From: a bacterium UBP3_UBA3054
GTDB taxonomy: Bacteria; Auribacterota; UBA3054
Reading direction: 5' to 3'
DNA length: 11,744 nucleotides
NCBI GenBank assembly: GCA_002366995.1
Contig: DFCM01000133.1
Coordinates: 1-11,744, forward strand
Below are positions 6,401 through 11,744 of this stretch, piece by piece; positions within the stretch are counted from its first letter, which is position 1, and each line of letters starts with the position of its first letter. The notes beneath the pieces were generated by a model. That model did not search any database. It was not told where the DNA came from and was given only the letters and a program-made list of their open reading frames with translations. A program made the translations under genes and the position numbers.

Positions 6401-7551
6401 CTAAGCTTTGCGCCGGGATAGAAATGCTCCAGCATCTTTTCGTGGTTTATACCCTGGTCGGCCATGCCCTTGGTGCACCACTGGCACATTCCGACGCCGT
6501 GTCCCCAGCCGTTGCCTTTGAAAGTGTAGACGCTGCCGGAAAGCGAGACGGAAAAACGCGTGGACTTGATAACGTCGTAGCCTACGGCCTTCCTTAACTG
6601 CTCGCCGTTCAAAACGGCGCTGCCGATCTTGATTTCGGCCACTCTGCCTGACTTGAAGCGCTTTGTGATCTGAAGAGGCGCGGCGCTGCCTGGATTGTAG
6701 CCGGCCGCTTTCAGTTTCGCCGCCAGGTCCGCGGCGCTTATCGAGTATTCCCAGACGTAATGTTTGCAGCCGTTGCAGTAGGGGCTGGTGACGCCGCTCG
6801 GATAGAATCTGACGTAGGTGAAGATCTTTTCGCCGTCTTCCGTCGCGCCGCCGCAGCAGGTGTGGAAGAAAGTAAGCAGCGGTTTGCCGTTGTATTCAAG
6901 GTAATTGCCCGCGGTGTCGTACACAGCCTTAGTGGTCGAGGCCGCCTCGGCGCTGGCGCCGCCGTAGAGCTGGTCGCCCGGAGAGGTCAGGTCGAAATCC
7001 TTCTGGTAATTCTCCTCGCACTTGGCGATGGTGTAAGAACGGGAGCAGATGGCCTGAGCCTTCAGGGCTTCGGCGGGCCAGGAGGCGAAAGTTTCTTTCG
7101 GCACCACGCCGCAGAGATACTCTTCCAAGCCGAGATGGTTGACTACGGTCAGCGTGCTGCCGTTAGAGATGAACTCCATCTGTCCGCGGTAATTTACGCC
7201 GTCAACGTTTATGAGGGCGCCTTCCTCCGGGACCATCATGACGCGCGAGGTGCGGTATTTGCCCTGGCCGATATTGCCGTTTATGGCAAGGAAGCCGTTT
7301 TCGACGGTGATCTTGGCGTTGATGACTTTGGCGAACCGTCCCATGTACGTTCCGCTAGTCTGGTCGTAATAGGAACCGGGCCCGTTGATGTTGACGGTGA
7401 CGGAACTCACCTTGCTCTTGATGGCGACTCTGACGGTCTCCTGCTTTGTGATGGTCGCTCCCGAGATTGGGACTATGAAATCGGAAGTCACTCCGCAGCC
7501 GGCGATGACAAGCGCGGCCAAAAGAAGCGTTAGCAATCTGGCTTTTTTCAT
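6397..7551 (-). CDS. SpoIID/LytB-domain lipoprotein, probable peptidoglycan lytic transglycosylase
   Basis: Likely cleaves peptidoglycan glycan strands from which stem peptides have been removed, as SpoIID does, but anchored in the envelope of a bacterium with no sign of sporulation here. The 384-residue protein starts with a signal peptide and lipobox IAGC (Cys19). The SpoIID core shows LEEYLCGVVPKE (142-153), where Glu153 aligns with the catalytic glutamate, and WPAEALKAQAICSRSYT (158-174). Next come FFHTCCGGATE (228-238) and the C-terminal NGWGHGVGMCQW (347-358) ending in YPGAKLR. Cysteines are unusually rich: CC at 232-233, CxxC at 259-262 and CxxC at 356-359; the last replaces the common MSQWG. 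These may bind zinc or form disulphides. The start is 5 bases after the lepB stop and lacks a good ribosome site; the end overlaps queA by ATGA. Confidence 0.92.
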   Translation of the reverse strand: MKKARLLTLLLAALVIAGCGVTSDFIVPISGATITKQETVRVAIKSKVSSVTVNINGPGSYYDQTSGTYMGRFAKVINAKITVENGFLAINGNIGQGKYRTSRVMMVPEEGALINVDGVNYRGQMEFISNGSTLTVVNHLGLEEYLCGVVPKETFASWPAEALKAQAICSRSYTIAKCEENYQKDFDLTSPGDQLYGGASAEAASTTKAVYDTAGNYLEYNGKPLLTFFHTCCGGATEDGEKIFTYVRFYPSGVTSPYCNGCKHYVWEYSISAADLAAKLKAAGYNPGSAAPLQITKRFKSGRVAEIKIGSAVLNGEQLRKAVGYDVIKSTRFSVSLSGSVYTFKGNGWGHGVGMCQWCTKGMADQGINHEKMLEHFYPGAKLR

Positions 7552-7556
7552 TTTCG

Positions 7557-8360
7557 TCAGTGGATGGCTCTTATGCGTTTAAAGGGTAGATAAATGCAAA
7601 GCGCGCGCCCTTTGAGAGTGTCGCGGTGAGCGAACCCCCAGTAGCGGCTGTCAGCGGAGTGGGCGGAATTGTCGCCGAGCATGAAGAAACAGTTGTCAGG
7701 CACTTTTACGGAAGGCGTGACTTCGTCCTTTATGACGTGGACCTTTCTGTCCCCTACCATAACGTAATTGCGTTCCCCTTCCACCGGCCTGATGGAGCGG
7801 AAAGGCACGCCGTCGATGTAAAGCGCGTCGTAGATCTCCCTGTTTCCGGTGCGGCGTTCGACGTCAAGGGCGGCTTCGCCGATCGTCTGCAGATGACGGC
7901 TGAAGAGTCCGTCGTAAGTGTAGCGGACATAGCTTGCGGTCGCTGGCCGGTTGGTCACTATCTGACCGTTCACATAAAGGCGCCCTTCCTTAATCATGAC
8001 GGTGTCGCCGGGCGTTCCCGCGCAGCGCTTGATGTAGTCGATGTTGCGGTTGGCGGGGTGTTCGAAGACGACTACGTCCCCCACTTCGGGAAGATGCATC
8101 CACGGCAGCATCCAATATCCGTCCGGCAGAGGCAGCGTCCAGTCCACGATGGGGATCTTGATCTTGCAGTTGAAGCCGTAGGCGCAGCGCAGAACGAAGA
8201 TATGGTCTCCGAAGCCGCGGCCCATTTCCTTGGCGCCGTACAAGGTCGGCTCCATGCTGCCCGTCGGGATCTTGAAGAGCTCTATCGTGTTGGACTTCAG
8301 AAGCAGCGCCAGAAGAATCAGCGCGACGGTGCTGAGGATACTTTTCATCGTTTTGCTCAT
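7557..8360 (-). CDS. lepB: Signal peptidase I
   Basis: Inner-membrane serine protease that removes signal peptides from exported pre-proteins on the periplasmic side. The 267 residues contain one N-terminal membrane helix (about 6-21), the nucleophile Ser35 in IPTGSMEPTL (31-40), the general-base Lys111 in DYIKRCAGTPGD (108-119), and the family boxes GDNSAHSADSRYWG (229-242) and GRAL (251-254). PEVGDVVVFEHP (91-102) is box C. The Ser-Lys dyad is intact, so the enzyme should be active. It has one transmembrane segment, unlike the two of E. coli LepB. AGGGAG at 8374-8369 supports the start at 8360; a second ATG four codons later is possible. It lies 2 bases after rho and 5 before the lipoprotein gene. 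It may process the GLUG protein's signal peptide but not, by its family, the lipoproteins, which need LspA. Confidence 0.95.
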   Translation of the reverse strand: MSKTMKSILSTVALILLALLLKSNTIELFKIPTGSMEPTLYGAKEMGRGFGDHIFVLRCAYGFNCKIKIPIVDWTLPLPDGYWMLPWMHLPEVGDVVVFEHPANRNIDYIKRCAGTPGDTVMIKEGRLYVNGQIVTNRPATASYVRYTYDGLFSRHLQTIGEAALDVERRTGNREIYDALYIDGVPFRSIRPVEGERNYVMVGDRKVHVIKDEVTPSVKVPDNCFFMLGDNSAHSADSRYWGFAHRDTLKGRALCIYLPFKRIRAIH

Positions 8361-8362
8361 GA

Positions 8363-10168
8363 TCAGCGCTCCCTAAGCATCATTAAGAGTTCCGCGTTGG
8401 AGGAAGTGAGCTTCACCTGATCGATGAGGCGCTCGATCTTCTGGAGCGGAGAAAGGCCGGAGAGCATGTTGCGCAGAAGCCAGACTTTCTTCAGTTCCTC
8501 AGCGTCGAAGAGCAGCTCCTCTTTCCTTGTGCCGGAGCGGTCGATGTCAATGGCCGGGAAGACGCGCTTTTCGCTGATCCTGCGGTCAAGCACGCACTCC
8601 ATGTTGCCGGTGCCTTTGAACTCTTCGTAGATAAGGTCGTCCATGCGGCTTCCGGTCTCTATGAGCGCCGTGGCGATGATCGTCAGGCTTCCGCCGCCTT
8701 CGCAGCTTCTGGCCGAACCGAAGAAGCGCTTGGGTTTCTGCAGGGCGCTGGCGTCCATGCCGCCGGACAAGGTCTTGCCGCTAAGGTTGTGGCCGCTGTT
8801 GTAAGCCCTGGCCAGTCTTGTCAAGCTGTCAAGAAGAATGATGACGTCCTTGCCGTGCTCAACGAGACGCTTGGCTTTTTCCAAAACCATCTCCGCTACC
8901 GCCAGGTGACGGTCGCCGGATTCGTCGAAGGTCGAGCTTATGACTTCTCCCCTGACGGAGCGCTGCATGTCGGTCACTTCCTCAGGCCTTTCGTCGATCA
9001 GAAGCATTATCAATTCGGCGCTCGGATTATTGTGGGAAATGGCGTTGGCGATATCCCTAAGGAGAAGCGTTTTCCCGGCCCTGGGCGGTGCGACAATAAG
9101 GCCGCGTTGTCCCTTGCCGATTGGGGAAATGAGGTCCATGATCCTGGTCGAGACGCCGTCCGGCTTGTATTCCATAAGGAAGCGCTCCGCACTGAACTGC
9201 GGGGTCAGCTCGTCGAAAGGCGTTTTGTTCTCCTTGGATTCGGGAGCGTCAAGGTTGACCGAGGCCACCTTTATGACAGCGCCGCTCTTCTCATTGTTCC
9301 TCGGCCTTCTGAAAACGCCGTAGATCGTGTCGCCTCTCTGGAGGTGAAAACGCCTGATCTGGGTCGGCGAGACATAGACGTCGTCGTCGCAGATGCGGTA
9401 ATTTCGCTCGCTGCGCCTCAAAAAGCCGTAGTTGTTGAATTTTTGGATATCCAATACGCCTTTGCCGAAACGGAAGCCGTATTTCGCGTATTCCGTCCTC
9501 ATGATCTCGTAAATGAGATCCTGGCGCCTGAGTTCCGGCACACGCCTTACTCCGTTGGCGGTGGCAAGTTTTCTCAGCTCCTCATTGGTCTGCCTCAGAA
9601 GAAAGGAGATGTTGACCAGGTCGCTCTCGACGTTGACGTCGTCTGGGGTGCACTCAGCGGGAGTCTCGGGCTCCTTTTCAGCCGGCTGTTCCTGGGGCTG
9701 ATCCTGGGCCTCGCCCTCCTCCTCTTTCTTGCCTTTGGGATGGCGGTGCCCGTGGCGCCTGGTGTAGGTGGTCTCCTTGGCTTCAACGATGGGTATGGGG
9801 CGCCCGACCGTCACCTCGGAGGGAGTCTCGTTCTCTATGGTCTCGCCTTCCGTAAACTCCGCGGTGGGGTCGAGGGGATTGAAAGGCACTTTCTCGACTA
9901 CGTTCAGGGCTTTGGGCTTGCGTCCCCTTTTCTTCTTGGCCGGCCTTTCCACCATTTCGTCGCCGGGCTTCTCGCCTTCAATGGGCTCGCCTTCGGTGAA
10001 CTCAATGGGATGCTTTTTGACAGCCTCCTCCCATTTGCTTTTCTTCTCGTCCTCCGGAACGAAGACCACTTCGTACTGGTCTGTCAATTCTTTCGGGATC
10101 TCTTCTTTTGTCGCGTAGCGTTTGGGGCGTCCGGGAGCTCCGGTCAATACTTTGTAATATCCGTTCAT
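8363..10168 (-). CDS. rho: Transcription termination factor Rho with long N-terminal extension
   Basis: Hexameric RNA-dependent ATPase/translocase that ends transcription. The start chosen is the ATG at 10168, overlapping the coaE stop as ATGA, with a weak AAGAG 7 bases before it; 601 residues result against 419 in E. coli. Residues 1-180 are a charged, apparently disordered extension holding GRPKR (13-17), KKKRGRKPK (78-86), a repeated FTEGE block (57 and 105), and a Glu/Gln/Pro-rich stretch (148-175). Then come the Rho N-terminal helical domain (about 186-228), the cold-shock-like RNA-binding domain (FGKGVLDIQKFNNYGFLRR, 234-252; DDVYVSPTQIRRF, 262-274), and the ATPase domain with Walker A APPRAGKT (360-367), DERPEEVTDMQR (392-403), Walker B VIILLD (442-447) and TGNMECVLDRR (520-530). 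All catalytic motifs are present; a usual Lys in PPKAGKT is Arg. The open frame continues upstream, but that part is the coaE gene read in another frame. Confidence 0.96.
   Translation of the reverse strand: MNGYYKVLTGAPGRPKRYATKEEIPKELTDQYEVVFVPEDEKKSKWEEAVKKHPIEFTEGEPIEGEKPGDEMVERPAKKKRGRKPKALNVVEKVPFNPLDPTAEFTEGETIENETPSEVTVGRPIPIVEAKETTYTRRHGHRHPKGKKEEEGEAQDQPQEQPAEKEPETPAECTPDDVNVESDLVNISFLLRQTNEELRKLATANGVRRVPELRRQDLIYEIMRTEYAKYGFRFGKGVLDIQKFNNYGFLRRSERNYRICDDDVYVSPTQIRRFHLQRGDTIYGVFRRPRNNEKSGAVIKVASVNLDAPESKENKTPFDELTPQFSAERFLMEYKPDGVSTRIMDLISPIGKGQRGLIVAPPRAGKTLLLRDIANAISHNNPSAELIMLLIDERPEEVTDMQRSVRGEVISSTFDESGDRHLAVAEMVLEKAKRLVEHGKDVIILLDSLTRLARAYNSGHNLSGKTLSGGMDASALQKPKRFFGSARSCEGGGSLTIIATALIETGSRMDDLIYEEFKGTGNMECVLDRRISEKRVFPAIDIDRSGTRKEELLFDAEELKKVWLLRNMLSGLSPLQKIERLIDQVKLTSSNAELLMMLRER
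8369..8374 (-). promoter_or_regulatory. Ribosome binding site of lepB
   Basis: On the minus strand AGGGAG, inside the last rho codons, precedes the lepB ATG at 8360-8358 by 8 bases. It favours this start over the internal methionine at codon 5. Confidence 0.55.
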
Positions 10169-10758
10169 AATTTTGCTCTTAAGAATTCCTCGATGGTTTC
10201 CTTGAATTCTTCTTTTGTTCCGTTGTTTTCTATGGTATGGGTGGCGTAGCGCGAGCGGGCCCAGTTGGCCCACTGGCGGTTGAAACGCAAATTGATGCCG
10301 GTGGCGGAAAGCGGCCGCGACAACTGGAGCCTGCGCTCCCTGATCTCGTTGTCGACGTTTATGGTGACGGTCTCGTCGAAAAGATACTGCAGGCCGCACT
10401 CGAAAAGCAAGGGCACGATGACGAAGACGACCTTCTCCCCTTCCTCTTCCCTTTTCTTCAGCCAAAGCTTCATCTTTTCCAGGATCAGGGGCTGCAATAC
10501 CGTCTCAAGCGCGTTTATGATCTGCATGTTCTCAAAGGCCCTCCTGGCGACCGCTCTAACGCCCTGGGGCGTGAATTCGTCCGCAAGATAACCGTAGTCC
10601 CTAAGTTTCAGGCCGATCTTGTTCACGACATTCTCGTCCTGCCAAAGCTCTTTGGTGAGGTCGTCGGCGTCCAGGACTTTGTATCCCGATTCCCTGATGA
10701 TCTCCGAGGCGAGACTCTTACCGCAGCCTATTCCGCCCGTAATTCCGATCTTCTTCAT
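10165..10758 (-). CDS. coaE: Dephospho-CoA kinase
   Basis: Catalyses the last step of coenzyme A synthesis, phosphorylating the 3'-hydroxyl of dephospho-CoA with ATP; cytoplasmic. The start at 10758 gives 197 residues (E. coli 206) and begins MKKIGITGGIGCGKS, placing the P-loop at residues 8-15 as in the family. KVLDADDLTKEL follows, and VIVPLLFECGLQYLFD matches the substrate-binding region. Then come the Arg-rich lid (IRERRLQLSR) and a C-terminal TIENNG in place of the common VIxNxG. The C-terminal third is somewhat divergent (no clear AD before the IEN) but complete. The frame is open for 55 codons further upstream, but these would overlap the exonuclease gene and lack family similarity. 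AGGAG at 10771-10767 fits the chosen start. The gene overlaps its neighbours by TAATG upstream and ATGA downstream. Confidence 0.94.
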   Translation of the reverse strand: MKKIGITGGIGCGKSLASEIIRESGYKVLDADDLTKELWQDENVVNKIGLKLRDYGYLADEFTPQGVRAVARRAFENMQIINALETVLQPLILEKMKLWLKKREEEGEKVVFVIVPLLFECGLQYLFDETVTINVDNEIRERRLQLSRPLSATGINLRFNRQWANWARSRYATHTIENNGTKEEFKETIEEFLRAKL

Positions 10759-11654
10759 TAGAAAAGCTCCTGTTGCTGCGGTTCGGACGGAGCCTCTTTC
10801 TTTTTGGCTTCCGAAGCGCGCAGGGATTGGAAATCGTATTTTTTGCAGAACTCGTCGACAAGCCCGCAGTCGCAGTCGCAGCGGACGGTGTCCTTGAGCT
10901 CGATGTTTACCGGAGCGTCGCACCTGATCTTGATCAAAAAGCGGGTGTCTTCGATATGGTCTTTGGCTTCCGCCAATTTCCTTTGATTGGCGGGAGAAAG
11001 CTTGTCCGCCGAGGCGTAGATGTTGTCCAAGGTGCCGTAGGCTTCCAGCAGGTCGCGCGCGCCCTTCTGTCCGATGCCCTTGACGCCGGGAACGTTGTCA
11101 GCGGAGTCGCCCACGATCGTAAGATAGTCGACTATCTGCTCCGGCCAGACACCGTAATGCCTTTTTACGCCTCCTCTGTCCAATATCTCGACTTCGCGCA
11201 TGCTGCTTCTGACGATGAAAATATCGTCGTCCACCAGCTGGCAGAGATCCTTGTCGCCGGTGGCTATGAGCGATTTTATGCCGGCTCCCTTCGCCTTGAC
11301 GGCGACCGTCGCGAGAACGTCGTCCGCTTCGAAGCCCGGGCACTCTAGAATGGGGATCCGCATGGCCCTCAGGTATTCCTTGACCAGGTCGATCTGGGAG
11401 ATCAATTCTTCCGGAGCCTCGGGACGGTTGGCCTTGTAATCGCTGAAAACTTCGTCGCGGAAAGTGGGCTCGGCGACGTCGAAGGCCACAATGATGTGAT
11501 CAGGCTCTATTTCGCCTATCAGGCTCTGCAGTAATTTGTGAAAACCGTAAACCGCGTTCGTAGGAATACCGGAACGGCTGCACATATAGGGCACGGCGTA
11601 AAAAGCTCGGAAAACATAAGCCATGCCGTCGACGGCCAAAAGGGTTTTTGTCAT
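10758..11654 (-). CDS. Stand-alone 5'-3' exonuclease (PolA N-terminal domain) with C-terminal clamp-like motif
   Basis: A flap/5' nuclease of the PolA N-terminal type, likely acting on RNA primers and repair flaps. At 298 residues it covers only the nuclease: coaE follows at once, so the 3'-5' exonuclease and polymerase domains of PolA (928 residues in E. coli) are not here. Acidic metal ligands are in place: Asp9 (AVDG), Asp59 (AFD), Glu109/Asp111/Asp112 (FEADD), Asp134/Asp136 (TGDKD), Asp183/Asp186 (GDSADN). The helix-hairpin-helix is GVKGIGQKGARDLL (190-203). A Lys/Glu/Gln-rich tail ends in QQQELF, which fits the QxxLF sliding-clamp-binding pattern. The start at 11654 has no Shine-Dalgarno but lies at the N-terminal position normal for the family. 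It could be a split PolA, with the polymerase elsewhere, or a paralogue comparable to ExoIX. Confidence 0.92.
   Translation of the reverse strand: MTKTLLAVDGMAYVFRAFYAVPYMCSRSGIPTNAVYGFHKLLQSLIGEIEPDHIIVAFDVAEPTFRDEVFSDYKANRPEAPEELISQIDLVKEYLRAMRIPILECPGFEADDVLATVAVKAKGAGIKSLIATGDKDLCQLVDDDIFIVRSSMREVEILDRGGVKRHYGVWPEQIVDYLTIVGDSADNVPGVKGIGQKGARDLLEAYGTLDNIYASADKLSPANQRKLAEAKDHIEDTRFLIKIRCDAPVNIELKDTVRCDCDCGLVDEFCKKYDFQSLRASEAKKKEAPSEPQQQELF
10767..10771 (-). promoter_or_regulatory. Ribosome binding site of coaE
   Basis: AGGAG on the minus strand, 8 bases before the coaE ATG at 10758-10756. It lies in the codons for the last residues of the exonuclease (the QEL of QQELF) and supports the internal coaE start. 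Confidence 0.7.
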
Positions 11655-11662
11655 GATTTGGG

Positions 11663-11680
11663 CGGCGCAAAAGGGCGCCG
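11663..11680. other. GC hairpin just upstream of the exonuclease start codon
   Basis: CGGCGC (11663-11668) pairs perfectly with GCGCCG (11675-11680) around a 6-base loop. It ends 8 bases before the ATG on the minus strand, where a ribosome site would sit. On the minus strand the T-run comes before the stem, not after it, so it is not a terminator for either strand. It might limit translation of the first operon gene. Confidence 0.45.
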
Positions 11681-11689
11681 AAAAAAGAA

Positions 11690-11724
11690 GGGAAAAATGG
11701 GGGGAGGGAAAATTAGGGGGAGGG
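11690..11724 (+). other. Putative G-quadruplex motif in the operon leader
   Basis: Plus-strand G-runs are GGG (11690-11692), six G (11699-11704), GGG (11706-11708), five G (11716-11720) and GGG (11722-11724). The last four have loops of 1, 7 and 1 bases, which meets the common pattern of four runs of at least three G with loops of 1-7. The plus strand is the template strand for the operon, so folding could affect its transcription. Folding in vivo is not shown. Confidence 0.5.
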
Positions 11725-11731
11725 AAAATTA
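11700..11731 (+). repeat. Two perfect 16-bp tandem repeats, with a decayed third copy
   Basis: The unit GGGGGAGGGAAAATTA occurs at 11700-11715 and again at 11716-11731 without mismatch. Bases 11684-11699 (ending AAGGGAAAAATG) look like a degenerate earlier copy. The stretch is purine-rich on the plus strand. It could vary in copy number by slippage. Confidence 0.85.
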
Positions 11732-11744
11732 AAAAATCGGGCCG

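Larger units (their letters stand above)
4015..11654 (-). other. Predicted eight-gene operon (exonuclease-coaE-rho-lepB-spoIID-queA-tcdA-lipoprotein)
   Basis: Eight same-strand genes abut or overlap throughout. In transcription order the junctions are: TAATG overlap (exonuclease/coaE), ATGA overlap (coaE/rho), 2-base gap (rho/lepB), 5-base gap (lepB/spoIID-like), and ATGA overlaps at spoIID-like/queA, queA/tcdA and tcdA/lipoprotein. No room remains for internal promoters or terminators between genes, so translational coupling is likely. Promoters inside coding sequence cannot be excluded. The polA-coaE adjacency is known from many bacteria; the longer order is described here only as seen. Confidence 0.8.

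Noticed and set aside
8789..10249. 486-codon open frame on the plus strand opposite rho
   Set aside because: It lies wholly antisense to rho and the end of coaE, has no recognisable domain, and follows from GC-rich codon bias on the coding strand.
10169..10465. Upstream extension of the rho frame by 99 codons
   Set aside because: It overlaps coaE, reads as Arg/His-rich nonsense, and the ATG at 10168 makes the same ATGA junction seen elsewhere in the operon.
10759..10923. Upstream extension of the coaE frame by 55 codons
   Set aside because: It overlaps the exonuclease gene; the family begins immediately before the P-loop, and AGGAG supports the internal ATG.
1..11744. tRNA, rRNA, CRISPR array, insertion sequence, defence or phage genes
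   Set aside because: Read on both strands; no regularly spaced repeats, transposase or integrase domains, or RNA gene features were seen.

Overview
The window reads as chromosomal DNA of a Gram-negative bacterium, most likely a member of the PVC group close to Lentisphaerae/Victivallales. The clues are a secreted GLUG-repeat protein ending in a PEP-CTERM sorting signal, lipoproteins with clear lipoboxes, an extended Rho factor, and a SUMF1-like (formylglycine-generating-enzyme fold) lipoprotein. This placement is an inference; no rRNA or other marker is present to fix it. Most of the DNA is GC-rich, but about 2393-4012 is visibly AT-rich.

Left part (1-2392, + strand): the 3' part of a phenylacetate-CoA ligase (paaK) gene, cut by the window edge, followed after 2 bases by a complete sodium:solute symporter. 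They look like one transcription unit for uptake and CoA activation of an organic or aromatic acid.

Middle (2393-4012, + strand): an AT-rich island. It starts with an intergenic region carrying two interleaved sigma70-type promoters in a 6-bp offset and a perfect 14-bp inverted repeat beginning at the predicted transcription start. Then comes a 444-residue exported GLUG-repeat protein with a C-terminal PEP-CTERM signal. This is the most likely recent acquisition or accessory unit in the window.

Right part (4015-11654, - strand): eight genes packed into what looks like one operon, in transcription order a stand-alone 5'-3' exonuclease (the PolA N-terminal domain without the polymerase), coaE, rho, lepB (signal peptidase I), a SpoIID/LytB lipoprotein, queA, tcdA, and the SUMF1-like lipoprotein. 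Junctions are 4-base ATGA overlaps, one TAATG overlap, or gaps of 2 and 5 bases. The operon mixes DNA repair/replication, coenzyme A synthesis, transcription termination, protein export, peptidoglycan processing and tRNA modification. The last gene ends 2 bases from the convergent GLUG gene.

Right edge (11655-11744): the leader of the operon holds a GC hairpin just before the first start codon, two perfect 16-bp G-rich tandem repeats, and a G-quadruplex-type motif.

I did not find a wholly new multi-gene system. The best leads are the exonuclease with a C-terminal sliding-clamp-like motif, the extended Rho with basic AT-hook-like motifs and an internal duplication, and the promoter/hairpin architecture of the PEP-CTERM gene.
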